A stretch of 64,000 nucleotides of DNA. Source: Bog-159 sp963756605 (lineage in GTDB: Bacteria; Acidobacteriota; Terriglobia; Bryobacterales; Bryobacteraceae). The notes beneath the pieces are model-generated. The model was not told the origin of the DNA, did not search any database, and worked only from the letters and a program-made list of their open reading frames with translations. The translations under genes were made by a program, and so were the position numbers. Below are positions 1-9,188 of the stretch, piece by piece; position 1 is the first letter of the stretch; the number at the start of each line of letters is the position of its first letter. The stretch covers positions 186,001 through 250,000 of the forward strand of contig CAVWOT010000015.1 in assembly GCA_963756605.1 (NCBI GenBank). The letters are read 5' to 3'.

Positions 1-130
1 CCATTTCGGCGTATGCGGCGCCGCTGTTGGCGACCAACCCGACCAACACGGGACGATCCGCACGTTCGCGCACGTCACGCGGACTGAGCAAGGAAAACGC
101 GGATGTGGCTTGTTTGAAGTACCGGAGCAT
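1..130 (-). CDS. Partial CDS, N-terminus of unidentified protein
   Basis: Reading the minus strand from an ATG at 130, the frame stays open to the window edge (43 codons). The start reads MLRYFKQATSAFSLL and continues with a hydrophobic beta-strand-like stretch VLVGLVANSG. A purine-rich AGGAAGAGG lies some 12-20 bases upstream and could be a ribosome site. The C-terminus is outside the window, so I cannot name a family. The strand and position suggest a gene transcribed away from the hairpin element at 162-285. Confidence 0.45.
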   Translation of the reverse strand, partial: MLRYFKQATSAFSLLSPRDVRERADRPVLVGLVANSGAAYAEM

Positions 131-161
131 GATGGGCGTCCTCTTCCTGGAAACGCAGTTT

Positions 162-285
162 GTGGGGCAGACCTCCAGGTCTGCGCGGGTCCTCCAGGAC
201 CCGCCCTGCGCGCTTTGGAACCAGCCGTTCCACACGCGAGCAGGCCGACGTGGTCGTCGGCCGCAGGACTGGAGTCCCGCCCCAC
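162..285. repeat. Four-hairpin intergenic element, copy 1 (expanded)
   Basis: This copy begins GTGGG and ends CCCAC, like the three others at 12828, 17309 and 20753. Hairpin 1 (GCAGACCT-CC-AGGTCTGC) and hairpin 2 (GCGGGTCCT-CC-AGGACCCGC) are perfect. The centre is longer by about 35 bases than in the 89-bp copies. Hairpin 3 has a larger loop and hairpin 4 carries one arm change. It lies between the partial gene at 1-130 and the gene ending at 356. The remaining intergenic bases (286-355) hold only a short GGGCTAAAGCCC palindrome. Confidence 0.85.
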
Positions 286-355
286 AATTTATGCACGGGT
301 TCGGTTGCGCGAAAACTAAATAGCATTGGGCTAAAGCCCGCCCTGACATCGGGCA

Positions 356-1834
356 TCAGGGGCGTTCGGCTCCGCTGAGGCGGAACATCACTTGCAGCCC
401 CTTACGCCATTCTACCCCTACACCCACACGCTGCACGTCTATGCCTGGTGAGAAAAAGCTCAGAACGATCTCGCTGGCGGGATGGAATTCGAGCGCCGGC
501 GACACGAGAAACAGGCGGGGCGGTTCGGGTAGCAGCTGAACGCCGGGGAAATATCCATTGGGAGTGAACTCATCGCGATCGAGGTGCCATTTGACCCGCA
601 GCCAGTAATCCAGCGCCTGCATGGGAAGCTGCAGATCGGCGGTGGCCTTCAACTCCAGCACGGCCAAGCGGCCGGACCGCTCCACGGCCAACAGATCCAG
701 CACGCCGCGATCACCGCCGGCGAACGCAGGCACCTGATCGTAGACGGGCGCGGGTTGGAGGGGCGCGTAGATGTGCTCAACATGCGCGCGCACCTGCGAT
801 TCGAGCCATGCTTCCGGATTGCGGCGGTAAAGCGGGTGGTCGCGATCCTCGGCCGCGGGCGAGCGGCGCGCGGCCAATTCCTGCGCCAGCCGCGCTATTT
901 CCGGCAAGTGATGTGGGTGGGCGGTGGCGCGCCGCGCGAGACCGAAGCGCACGCCGCTCTCCGACGCCTGTGCGAACTCCACGCCGCGCACCCGCAAACT
1001 AATCGAACCATCATGCCGGGCGACGCGCTCGACTTCGGGCTGGTCCAGCAGAGGCGCGAACGGTCCCAGGGGCGCGGGCTGACGGCAGACTTCTACGCGG
1101 GTATCCACATTCCCGAAATCGGCGGGATCGATATGTGCGGTGAAATCGTGTTCGTCGTAGGCGAACAATTCGTAGCGCGCGGCCTCCTCGTTCAACCAGG
1201 GCAGGCGCAGGCTGGTGTGGCGCTCCTGGCCGCGCGGCACGTAGAGCGCGAGTCCCTCGATGGCGATACGCTTCTCGCGGCGGCGCAAATGATCGAGCCA
1301 GATCAGCCCGAAGGTCAGCAGTCCGGCGGAATCGCTTTCCGGCGGCGCGCCGATGGCGGCCCATCCGCTTTGCCCGCGGCGCAGGAACGCGCGGGGATAA
1401 CTGGGGGACAGGCTGGCTTCCAGGTTAGGCTCGGCGCTGATCTCGGCCAGCGTCCAATCGGGGAACTGGCGGCTGAGGAACTGCCGGAAGCGTTCACGGA
1501 AGATCAGGCGTTCGCTGCGGCGTTCGAAATCCTGGCTGGAGGGGCGCGCCAGGTCCACCAGGAACAGGCGGCCTTCGCGGTGGGCGAATTGTTCGACGAC
1601 CAGCTCCAGCCGGCCGCGCGACTGATGGGCGACGCCGGTCACGCGCCGCACCAGGTTGCGCGTGTCGTCCCAGGCCTGGAGGGTCAGGCGGGAGTTGCGC
1701 AGTTGGAGGGCGTAATTATCGGCGGCCAGCGGCAGGAGCGGCTCGCCTGGTTCGAGGAGGGCGGGGCGGCGCGACGATTTCAGAAAGTTTTCGATGGTGG
1801 CTTGCGTGTCGGCGGGAGGTGCGGCCTGGGTCAC
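356..1834 (-). CDS. Conserved-type protein with C-terminal PD-(D/E)XK nuclease-like motif
   Basis: I do not recognise the full-length family. With a GTG start at 1834 it has 492 residues. The last third contains GGDRGVLDLLAV, then LAVLELKA about 14 residues later, then a downstream PMQALDYW. This D...ExK...Q arrangement is typical of the PD-(D/E)XK nuclease fold (Asp near residue 380, Glu/Lys near 394/396). No helicase or methylase motif is visible. The frame is open further upstream to ATGs at 1927 and 1966, but those starts would overlap the divergent gene at 1915, so the internal GTG is preferred; no good ribosome site settles it. A nuclease role is inference from the motif. Confidence 0.6.
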   Translation of the reverse strand: MTQAAPPADTQATIENFLKSSRRPALLEPGEPLLPLAADNYALQLRNSRLTLQAWDDTRNLVRRVTGVAHQSRGRLELVVEQFAHREGRLFLVDLARPSSQDFERRSERLIFRERFRQFLSRQFPDWTLAEISAEPNLEASLSPSYPRAFLRRGQSGWAAIGAPPESDSAGLLTFGLIWLDHLRRREKRIAIEGLALYVPRGQERHTSLRLPWLNEEAARYELFAYDEHDFTAHIDPADFGNVDTRVEVCRQPAPLGPFAPLLDQPEVERVARHDGSISLRVRGVEFAQASESGVRFGLARRATAHPHHLPEIARLAQELAARRSPAAEDRDHPLYRRNPEAWLESQVRAHVEHIYAPLQPAPVYDQVPAFAGGDRGVLDLLAVERSGRLAVLELKATADLQLPMQALDYWLRVKWHLDRDEFTPNGYFPGVQLLPEPPRLFLVSPALEFHPASEIVLSFFSPGIDVQRVGVGVEWRKGLQVMFRLSGAERP

Positions 1835-1914
1835 TAGGAGAGGTGGGCTGGGGGGGCGGGAGTTCTCGGCAAAGTTTGCTGCTGTGAGCGCCTGGTCTAT
1901 ACTTACTTCTGAAT

Positions 1915-4428
1915 ATGCGAATAACATGCGCTGCCTCGCTAGTCCTGGCGAGCTGTAATCTGGCATTCGCTCAGAGCTATTCGATTATCACGCGGCACAG
2001 CTTCGTGGGAAAGGATGGCCAGGATCCGGTCGCCCTGGTGCAGGCCTCCGATGGCTCCTTTTTCGGCGCTACCGCGGGGGGAGGCGCAGGCTATGGGACC
2101 GTCTTCCATTTGGAAACGGATGGGGAACTCACAACACTGCATCAGTTCACCCGCGCCGATGGCGCATCACCCAATGGCCTTATCGCCAGGGGCCGCACAC
2201 TTTACGGAACCACAGAGGGCGGAAACAGCGCGTGCCCATCGGGTTGCGGCACGGTGTTCCAGATCGATGCACATGGGCAGTTCACCACGCTTTACAGCTT
2301 CTCGGGCCCCGACGGCCAATATCCCGCTAATCTTCTGTATGGCCAGGATGGCAACCTGTATGGAACCACCGGCGCCCAGGACGGTTCCTGCTGCTCGCAG
2401 CCGCCGGCGGTCGCCATCTTCAAACTCACCACGGCCGGAGCCATATCCACTTTGTATACATTCTGCTCCGCTGACTGTTTTTTGGGAAGCCAGTTCGTAA
2501 GCCTGATTCAAGTTCCGAACGGCGACTTTTATGGATTGACCAACAGCGGCAGCGCTCAATTCTCCGGCAGTGGAGAATTGATTCGGATCACAGCTTCGGG
2601 AGCCGGGACAGACCTCTGGAATATCTTACCTGCGGTGGGCCAGGGGCCCGGCAACCTCGTAACGACCGGTGATGGCACCTTCTACCTCACAATGAGTTCG
2701 AGCCCCATTGGGTCCGGGCGTGTTCTGCAGTTCAACTCGCAAGGGCAGCTCAGCGTGGTCCATGGGTTCGACTACACCGATGGCTACCCTCCCTACACCC
2801 TGCACACCGGCCTGGACGGGAATGTCTATGGAACTGCCGCGAACGGCGGCACCGACACCTTCGGGAACGTGTTCGAGGTTTCCGCTTCCAGCGGCTTCAG
2901 CTTCTTATACGAGCTTACCGGAAGCGAGGAAGGCGCCGCGCCTAACACTGTCCTGCTGGGGAGCGACGGCAACCTCTACGGCACGACTGCCGGCGGCGGT
3001 TTGTCCGCGGGGCCGTGCGTCAATTGCGGTATCGTCTTCGAGTTGCAAAAGCTCGGTCCGCAATCGCCCAGTATCACCAGCTTCACGCCGAACAGTTCGC
3101 CGGCCGGCGCACAAGTGACCCTGACGGGCACCAATCTCACGGGGGCCACGAGCGTCCAATTTGGCACAGCATCAGCCGCGTTTACAGTGGTGTCGGATAG
3201 TCAGATCGATGCCCAGGTGCCATCGAGCGCCGGCAGGTATCCTTTAACCGTGACAACGCCGAATGGGAGCGCCGCCAGCATTCCGCCATTCGAAATCGGC
3301 CCCCCGCTCTCGACGATCTATGGCTTCTGCCCCAGCAGCCCCAGCCAATTCCCTTACTGCCCGGACGGCGTGAACCCCAACAGCCTCACAGTCGGCTCGG
3401 ACGGCAATTTCTACGGCACCACCGACTGGAGCATCCCCAACTCGACCGCCTTTCGCATCACGCCCGGAGGAACGCTCACGACACTCACGACATTGGCTAC
3501 GTCTTTGTACTATCCGAACCAGCTGTTTCAGGCCAGCAACGGCAACATTTACGGCACCAGCCAGCAGGGAGGGTACTTCGGTTCGCCCACCGCCTGCAAT
3601 CCGGACCCGGAAGGCGCCAGCGGCTGCGGCGCCATCTTCCAGTTCACGCCAGGCGGAACATACACCCAGCTCTTCGCGTTCAAGGCCCACGATGATGGCG
3701 AGTTTCCTACGGCGGGTGTAGTGGAGGGATCCGATGGCGCTCTTTATGGAACCACCTCGGCTGCCGGCGCCAACGGCCAAGGCACGATCTACCGTTTCTC
3801 CAATGCCGGCCTGCAGACTCTGTATTCGTTTGGCGGCGCCGATGGTTCGGCTCCTTCCATATTGGTGGCGGCAAAGAACGGTAGCTTCTACGGCATTACG
3901 GCTGCCGGCGGGTCGGGCGGCAAGGGTACAGTCTTTGCATGGCAAGGCGGAAACCTGACTACGCTGTACAATTTCACCGGGCAAGCCGATGGCGGCACTC
4001 CTTCGAGCCTGGTCATCACGCCGGATGGCAACCTCTACGGCGCGACTTCCGCCGACGGCGCGGCGGGCGGCGGTACGGTATTCCAATTGACTCCAGGCGG
4101 CACTCTGACTACGCTATACAGCTTCTCCGGTGCCACCTCGGGAAGCGGTCCGGCGAACCTGGTTGCCGGAAACGGCCACATATTAGGTACAACCGGTGGC
4201 GGGGAATTCGGGGGCGGGACTATCTTCGAACTGACGCTGGCGGGCGAGCTGCACACCTTATATGCGTTCTACTTTTCCCTGACTGCCAGCTTCGGAGGCG
4301 AGGCGCCTACCGCCCTCGTGAGCGCTCCCGACGGCACCTTCTATGGCACCACGGCTGCGGGCGGCGCGCTTGCCTGCCAGTACGGTCAGGGCTGCGGAAC
4401 CGTATTTCATCTTACCGGCGTGAAGTAG
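1915..4428 (+). CDS. Secreted GloVer-type (TIGR03803) tandem-repeat protein with TIG domain
   Basis: The protein has 837 residues and starts with a signal peptide (MRITCAASLVLASCNLAFAQ). Most of it is made of repeated modules of about 50-60 residues with the pattern LYxFxGxDG...P...L..GxDGNLYGTTxxGG...GTVF, the choice-of-anchor GloVer repeat common in Acidobacteria. An IPT/TIG-like Ig domain (near residues 382-460: SPSITSFTPNSSPAGAQVTL) splits the modules into two blocks. It probably forms a beta-propeller-like or fibrous extracellular structure; the function of this family is not known. The ATG at 1915 is chosen because it gives a complete signal peptide. A second, shorter member lies at 62623-63504. 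Confidence 0.88.
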   Translation: MRITCAASLVLASCNLAFAQSYSIITRHSFVGKDGQDPVALVQASDGSFFGATAGGGAGYGTVFHLETDGELTTLHQFTRADGASPNGLIARGRTLYGTTEGGNSACPSGCGTVFQIDAHGQFTTLYSFSGPDGQYPANLLYGQDGNLYGTTGAQDGSCCSQPPAVAIFKLTTAGAISTLYTFCSADCFLGSQFVSLIQVPNGDFYGLTNSGSAQFSGSGELIRITASGAGTDLWNILPAVGQGPGNLVTTGDGTFYLTMSSSPIGSGRVLQFNSQGQLSVVHGFDYTDGYPPYTLHTGLDGNVYGTAANGGTDTFGNVFEVSASSGFSFLYELTGSEEGAAPNTVLLGSDGNLYGTTAGGGLSAGPCVNCGIVFELQKLGPQSPSITSFTPNSSPAGAQVTLTGTNLTGATSVQFGTASAAFTVVSDSQIDAQVPSSAGRYPLTVTTPNGSAASIPPFEIGPPLSTIYGFCPSSPSQFPYCPDGVNPNSLTVGSDGNFYGTTDWSIPNSTAFRITPGGTLTTLTTLATSLYYPNQLFQASNGNIYGTSQQGGYFGSPTACNPDPEGASGCGAIFQFTPGGTYTQLFAFKAHDDGEFPTAGVVEGSDGALYGTTSAAGANGQGTIYRFSNAGLQTLYSFGGADGSAPSILVAAKNGSFYGITAAGGSGGKGTVFAWQGGNLTTLYNFTGQADGGTPSSLVITPDGNLYGATSADGAAGGGTVFQLTPGGTLTTLYSFSGATSGSGPANLVAGNGHILGTTGGGEFGGGTIFELTLAGELHTLYAFYFSLTASFGGEAPTALVSAPDGTFYGTTAAGGALACQYGQGCGTVFHLTGVK

Positions 4429-4460
4429 TTGTGGAAAGAGTAAGGACACCGACGCTACTC

Positions 4461-5588
4461 ATGGTTTCAGAAGTGGCTCATGCTATTCGCACCGGTCAAC
4501 TGTCCGCGACTGAAGTAGTCACGCGCGACTCTGACAATGCGCACGGCCGCGCGCGCGAGGCTGACCTCGCCCTTGCAAGCGGGCAGGAATGTGGACCGGT
4601 GCTGGTAACAGGCGCGGGCGGATACATTGGATCGGCTCTGGCGAAGACGCTGGCTGCGGCCCGGCCCGCCGGCCTCGTGCTGCTGGATTCATCCGAACAC
4701 AATTTGTTCGGCATTCACCGGTGTCTGGAAGAAGCACAAATCCCTCACGAAGCCATCCTGGGGAGTGTGACCGACGCGGGCTTACTCAACAGGGTGCTTG
4801 ACCGTTTTCGGCCGCGAATCGTGTATCACGCGGGGGCCCTCAAGCACGTGTCTCTGCTGGAACTCAACCCGCTGGCCGCCGTGCGCGAGAATGCCCTCGG
4901 TACGTACACACTGGCTCAGGCGGCGATTCATCATGGCGTGCGCGCGCTAGTCCTGGTATCGACCGATAAGGCGGTCAACCCGCATAGCATCATGGGCGCG
5001 TCCAAGCGGGTGGCGGAACTCACTGTGGCCGCGCTCAGCGGCGGACTATGCAGGATGAACGCGGTGCGCCTGGGCAACGTCATCGGATCCACAGGCAGCG
5101 TCGGGCCCATCTTTTTAGAGCAGATCTCCAGGGGCGGGCCAGTGACGGTTACGCATCCTGAAGTGAACCGGTATTTCATATCTCTGCACGACACCGTGGA
5201 GGCGATCCGGGCAGCCGGCGCCGCCCAGTGTGACGGGAGAATTCTTTTGCCTGAGCTTGGCGAACCGGTACGCATTGCCGATCTCGCGCGTTTTTTGATC
5301 GGGGCCGCGCCGGATGCCGGCGGGATCGAAATCCAGTACATCGGTCTGCGGCCAGGGGAGAAGCTGCGGGAAGATCTGATGTTCGAGTCCGAAGTTGGTG
5401 AAGGGCTTGCCATCCGGACACCCAGTCCCGCACCTGCCGAGCTGCACGAGAGCATGGCTCGTATCGCCTGCCTGCTGGCCGCCGGCGATCTCGCTGGATT
5501 GATCGAGACGATCGGCGCGATGGTCCCGGAATATCGCCCCAGTTCCCTCATAAACACGGCGATAGAAGAGCGGGGCACGGTGAGATGA
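4461..5588 (+). CDS. CapD/FlaA1-type NDP-sugar 4,6-dehydratase (polysaccharide biosynthesis)
   Basis: This 375-residue short-chain dehydrogenase-like enzyme has the NAD(P)-binding motif VLVTGAGGYIGS. It also has the segment HAGALKHVSLLELNPLAAV, diagnostic of the UDP-GlcNAc 4,6-dehydratase family (CapD, FlaA1, PseB, LegB). The catalytic region STDKAVNPHSIMGASKR carries Met-x3-Lys instead of the usual Tyr-x3-Lys, a known trait of this family. The C-terminal GLRPGEKLREDLM is also typical. It should remove water from a UDP-N-acetylhexosamine to give a 4-keto-6-deoxy sugar. Start ATG 4461 is preferred; an in-frame GTG at 4431 is possible. It overlaps the next gene by 4 bases (ATGA). Confidence 0.85.
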   Translation: MVSEVAHAIRTGQLSATEVVTRDSDNAHGRAREADLALASGQECGPVLVTGAGGYIGSALAKTLAAARPAGLVLLDSSEHNLFGIHRCLEEAQIPHEAILGSVTDAGLLNRVLDRFRPRIVYHAGALKHVSLLELNPLAAVRENALGTYTLAQAAIHHGVRALVLVSTDKAVNPHSIMGASKRVAELTVAALSGGLCRMNAVRLGNVIGSTGSVGPIFLEQISRGGPVTVTHPEVNRYFISLHDTVEAIRAAGAAQCDGRILLPELGEPVRIADLARFLIGAAPDAGGIEIQYIGLRPGEKLREDLMFESEVGEGLAIRTPSPAPAELHESMARIACLLAAGDLAGLIETIGAMVPEYRPSSLINTAIEERGTVR

Positions 5589-6763
5589 AGCGCAGAATCG
5601 CCGCCATTACCAGCTCACGCGCCGACTATTGCCATCTGTATTGGCCCCTGCGCGAACTGGCGGCCGATCGGGCGATTGAGTTGAAACTCATCGCCATGGG
5701 ACCGCACCTCTCACCCGAATTCGGCTGCACTGCAGACGAGGTGGAGCGCGACGGATTCCGTATCGACGCGCGCATCGAATGCCTGCTGAGTTCGGACACC
5801 GATGTGGGGATGGCCAAGACTGTCGGCGTGGCGGTACTGGGCCTGGCGGATTGCCTGGGGCAGATGCGCCCCGATCTGTTGCTGCTCATCGCGGACCGTT
5901 ACGAGATGCTGGCGCCCGCGGCGGTAGCCACAGCGCTGCGCATTCCGATCGCGCACATCGAAGGTGGAGAGATCAGTGAAGGGGCCATCGACGATGCGAT
6001 TCGCAATGCGCTCACCAAGCTCAGCCACGTGCACTTTACGTCCACCGAACTGGCGCGCGCGCGCGTGATCGCCATGGGCGAGGAGGAATGGCGGGTGCAC
6101 CGCGCCGGCGCTCCTTCGCTCGACCATTTGCACCGCAGTCCCTTGTTGAGCCGTGCGGAAGTTGAGGCGAGGCTCGATATCCGTCTGGAGCCGCCCACGG
6201 CCGTGGTCGCGTACCATCCCACCACGATTGCCCGCGATACTACGCGCGAAGCCGACGCTCTGTTTGGCGCGCTCGAATCTGTTCCGGCGCAGCAGCTGTT
6301 CTGCTATCCGAATGCCGACGCCGGCAGCCGTGGGCTGATCGCGCGCGCGGAAGCTTTCGCCGGCCAGCGCGGAAATGGCCGCGTATTTATCAATCTCGAT
6401 CCGGTCCTCTACTGGAGTCTTTTGCGCTCGGTGGATCTGCTGGTGGGCAACTCCAGCAGCGGGATCATGGAGGCGGCGTCCTTTGCGCTTCCCGCGGTGA
6501 ACGTGGGGATACGGCAGCGCGGACGCGAGCGCGGGCGTAATGTGCTGGACGCGGAAGCAAGTGCGGCATCGATTTTGGATCGGATCGGCACGGCACTCAG
6601 CGCGGATTTTCGGCGCTCGCTAAGGGGAATGGATAATCCTTACGGTGACGGGCACGCGGCGGAAAGAATCGCGGCGGTGCTGGCGTCGGTACCGCTGGGC
6701 GAAGAGCTTCTGATCAAGCGGGCGCCTGCCGTCGAACTCGCGCCGGCTGTGGAAGCGCGATGA
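5585..6763 (+). CDS. neuC: NeuC-type hydrolysing UDP-sugar 2-epimerase
   Basis: The 392-residue protein begins MKRRIAAITSSRADYCHLYWPL, the SRADY signature of the hydrolysing UDP-N-acetylglucosamine 2-epimerases (NeuC, LegG, PseG-neighbour group). HIEGGEISEGAIDDAIRNALTKLSHVHF is the conserved active-site stretch, and GNSSSGIMEAASFALPAVNVG binds the nucleotide near the C-terminus. The expected reaction releases UDP and inverts C2 to give a free mannosamine-type sugar for nonulosonate synthesis. It overlaps both neighbours by ATGA junctions, so the three genes are translationally coupled. Whether the substrate is UDP-GlcNAc or UDP-diacetylbacillosamine cannot be decided. No sugar synthase (NeuB-like) or CMP transferase is in this window. 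Confidence 0.85.
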   Translation: MKRRIAAITSSRADYCHLYWPLRELAADRAIELKLIAMGPHLSPEFGCTADEVERDGFRIDARIECLLSSDTDVGMAKTVGVAVLGLADCLGQMRPDLLLLIADRYEMLAPAAVATALRIPIAHIEGGEISEGAIDDAIRNALTKLSHVHFTSTELARARVIAMGEEEWRVHRAGAPSLDHLHRSPLLSRAEVEARLDIRLEPPTAVVAYHPTTIARDTTREADALFGALESVPAQQLFCYPNADAGSRGLIARAEAFAGQRGNGRVFINLDPVLYWSLLRSVDLLVGNSSSGIMEAASFALPAVNVGIRQRGRERGRNVLDAEASAASILDRIGTALSADFRRSLRGMDNPYGDGHAAERIAAVLASVPLGEELLIKRAPAVELAPAVEAR

Positions 6764-7878
6764 GAATTCCGCTTTCGTCTCCCGATATCAGCGAGGCCGA
6801 TATCGCAGCCGTAGTGGAGGTGCTGCGCACGCCGCGGCTCAGCATCGGCCCTAAACAGGAAGCGTTCGAAGCTGCTGCCGCCAATTACGCGGGCGTACCA
6901 TATGCGGTAGCGTTATCGTCGGGGACGGCCGGATTGCACCTCGGCCTGGCCGCGCTCGGCATCGGCGAAGGCGATGAAGTGATTCTTCCGTCGTTCACTT
7001 TCATTGCCGCGGCCAACGCGATCCTTTACAGGCGGGCCACGCCGGTATTTGTGGACATCGATCCGCGCACGTTGAACCTGACCGCGGAAAATGTGGCCGC
7101 CGCCATGACACCCAGAACTCGCGCCATTATGGTGGTGCACACGTTCGGATGTCCGGCCGATCTCGATCCCATTATGGAGCTTGCCGGCCGTCACGGCGTG
7201 CACGTGATTGAGGATGCCTGCGAGGCGCTGGGCGCGGAATATCGTGGCCGAAAGGCCGGCGGGATCGGCGACCTCGGCGTCTTCGCTTTTTATCCGAATA
7301 AACCGATTACCACGGGCGAAGGCGGCATGGTGGTCACGCGCGATCCCCAGCTTGCGGAAACGATCCGCGCACTGCGCAATCAGGGCCGGCGGTCGGCGGA
7401 CGGGTGGCTCGACCACGCGCTGCTCGGCTATAACTACCGGCTGTCGGAAATCAATTGCGCGCTGGGACTCTCGCAAATGGCCCGGCTCGACAGCATTCTG
7501 GCGCGGCGGGCGGATCGCGCGGCTTGCTACCGCGAACACCTGCGCGCTATTCCGGAACTGACCCTCCCGGTTTTCGAAATCGCCGATGGACGCGTGTGCT
7601 GGTTTGTGTTTGTCGTGCGGCTGGCGGACGGGTTCACTCAGCTGGACCGCGACCGGATCGTGACGGCGCTAAACAATCGCGGTATCGGCTGCGGGCGTTA
7701 TTTCGCGCCGATACACAAGCAACCTCTCTACGCGGCATACGCGGATCGAGGCCACAACTTAACGGTCACCGAGCAGGCGGCTGGGCGGACGCTGGCCCTG
7801 CCGTTTTTCAATCGGCTGACGGATAGCCAGGTCGCGGAAGTCTCGATGGCTCTCGGCGACGCGATCGCATCTCTCTAG
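6760..7878 (+). CDS. DegT/DnrJ/EryC1/StrS-family sugar aminotransferase
   Basis: A 372-residue PLP enzyme. The N-terminus IPLSSPDISEADIAAVVEVL, the SSGTAGLHLGLAAL phosphate-binding loop and DVIEDACEA-like VIEDACEALGAEY are typical. The PLP lysine is in FAFYPNKPITTGEGGM. Such enzymes transfer an amino group to a 4-keto (or 3-keto) nucleotide sugar. The upstream CapD-type dehydratase would supply such a substrate, so a 4-amino-4,6-dideoxyhexose is the likely product. The stop codon TAG shares the bases CTAG with the stop of the convergent receiver gene at 7875. Confidence 0.88.
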   Translation: MRIPLSSPDISEADIAAVVEVLRTPRLSIGPKQEAFEAAAANYAGVPYAVALSSGTAGLHLGLAALGIGEGDEVILPSFTFIAAANAILYRRATPVFVDIDPRTLNLTAENVAAAMTPRTRAIMVVHTFGCPADLDPIMELAGRHGVHVIEDACEALGAEYRGRKAGGIGDLGVFAFYPNKPITTGEGGMVVTRDPQLAETIRALRNQGRRSADGWLDHALLGYNYRLSEINCALGLSQMARLDSILARRADRAACYREHLRAIPELTLPVFEIADGRVCWFVFVVRLADGFTQLDRDRIVTALNNRGIGCGRYFAPIHKQPLYAAYADRGHNLTVTEQAAGRTLALPFFNRLTDSQVAEVSMALGDAIASL

Positions 7879-8231
7879 GCGACCGCCGCACGGATGGCCT
7901 CGAGCAAAAGGCCGTTGCGGATCGGCTTGCCTAACACGCACGCCACGAGCTTTTCTTCCGGCAAATCGCAGAGCTTCTCGGTCCAACCGGAAAGTACGAT
8001 GATTTTAGCCGTCAGGCTCTGCTCGCCGACCGAGCGGATCAGGCTCAGACCGTCTCTGAGCTTCGGCAGGCACAGATCCATCACCAGCACGTCCGGATGC
8101 AATTCCGCGAGCAGCCGGCGGGCTTCCGGGGCAGTCTCGGCCACGGTGACCTCATGACCGGCGGCTTCAAGCAGCAGCTTGCGAATGGCGAGTTGCCGGG
8201 CATCGTCGTCGGCTATCAGCAAGCGGCACAT
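7875..8231 (-). CDS. Stand-alone response-regulator receiver protein
   Basis: The real protein is 118 residues starting MCRLLIADDDARQLAIRK. It is a CheY-like receiver with the acidic cluster DDD, the phospho-acceptor Asp in VLVMDLCLP, the Ser switch in IIVLSGW and the conserved Lys in LGKPI. There is no output domain and no histidine kinase nearby. Its ATG overlaps the TGA of the upstream SDR (TGATG), so it belongs to the same operon. It probably relays a phosphate or controls a partner by binding. A longer open frame reaching to 8513 is only the shadow of the SDR gene. Confidence 0.82.
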   Translation of the reverse strand: MCRLLIADDDARQLAIRKLLLEAAGHEVTVAETAPEARRLLAELHPDVLVMDLCLPKLRDGLSLIRSVGEQSLTAKIIVLSGWTEKLCDLPEEKLVACVLGKPIRNGLLLEAIRAAVA

Positions 8232-9061
8232 CAGAAGTGCATTCCACCGCCGCAGATTAACACCTCGGCGGTCACGTAGTCGGAAAGCGGCGAGCAGAAG
8301 AAGAGCACGGCTCCGGCGGCTTCTTCGGGCGTGCCGGCGCGGCCTAGCGGACAAACGGACTTCATAGTTTCGAGCATCTTGGGCTGCACGCCGACGGCAA
8401 TCTGGCGGCCTTGCACGTCGATGGTGGCGCCTGCCTCGCTGAGGGGCTGCGTGAGGCGCGTCTCGATCAGGCCGAAACCGACGGCATTCACATTCACATT
8501 GTAGCGGCCCCACTCCTTGGCCATGGTCTTCGTGAGGCCGATTACGCCCGCTTTGCCGGACGAATATCCCGCTTGGCCCGGGTTGCCGTCGGTGCCGGCG
8601 ATGGAAGTGATGTTGACCACCTTGCGCATGACGCGGCGGCCTTCCACGGTCTCGCGCTTGGCGGCTTCGCGGATGTAGGCGGCAGCGGCGCGCAGGATGC
8701 GGAACGGTGCGACCAGGTGGATATTGAGCATCGCGAGGTATTGTTCGTCTGTAGTTTTCTGGATGACGTTGTCCCAGGTATAGCCGGCATTGTTGACGAT
8801 GATGTCGAGGCCGCCGAATGCGGCGAGCGTGGAATCGACGAGCTTCTGCGGAAAATCCGGAGCGGTGACGTCGCCCGAGAGGTGCGCGGCGAGGCCGCCG
8901 GATTGCTTGATGGCTTTCTCAGTTTCGGAGGCAGGGTCGGGATCGAGATCGTTGATCATGACGGCAGCGCCGGCTGCGGCGAGCCTCTCGGCGATGGCGC
9001 GGCCGATGCCGCGGCCCGCGCCGGTAACGAGGGCTGCCTTGTGTTCGAGCGTGAACGGCAT
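8231..9061 (-). CDS. Short-chain dehydrogenase/reductase (FabG-like)
   Basis: A 276-residue classical SDR. TGAGRGIG near residue 15 binds NAD(P), IIVNNAG is the structural NNAG motif, and the catalytic set is Ser in NITSIAG plus Tyr/Lys in GYSSGKAG. Inserts around the YIREAAKRETVEGRR segment make it slightly longer than FabG. The substrate cannot be read from the sequence; the neighbourhood (sugar epimerase, sugar kinase, fucosidases) suggests a sugar or polyol, possibly fucose oxidation, but this is inference. The 127-base gap upstream to the kinase gene holds no gene. Confidence 0.85.
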   Translation of the reverse strand: MPFTLEHKAALVTGAGRGIGRAIAERLAAAGAAVMINDLDPDPASETEKAIKQSGGLAAHLSGDVTAPDFPQKLVDSTLAAFGGLDIIVNNAGYTWDNVIQKTTDEQYLAMLNIHLVAPFRILRAAAAYIREAAKRETVEGRRVMRKVVNITSIAGTDGNPGQAGYSSGKAGVIGLTKTMAKEWGRYNVNVNAVGFGLIETRLTQPLSEAGATIDVQGRQIAVGVQPKMLETMKSVCPLGRAGTPEEAAGAVLFFCSPLSDYVTAEVLICGGGMHF

Positions 9062-9188
9062 AAAGAACTATGAAACCACAGATGCACACTTGGACACAGG
9101 TCGAACCGGCTTTCATCTGTGTGATTTGCATACGATGCCGCGACGCGGCAGAGAACGCTGGCCGCCCTTCCGCAACGGCTGACGGAAA

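Noticed and set aside
584..1837. A 417-codon open frame on the plus strand
   Set aside because: It is antisense to the PD-(D/E)XK-like gene, rich in Gln/Gly/Arg with no domain, as expected for a GC-rich shadow.
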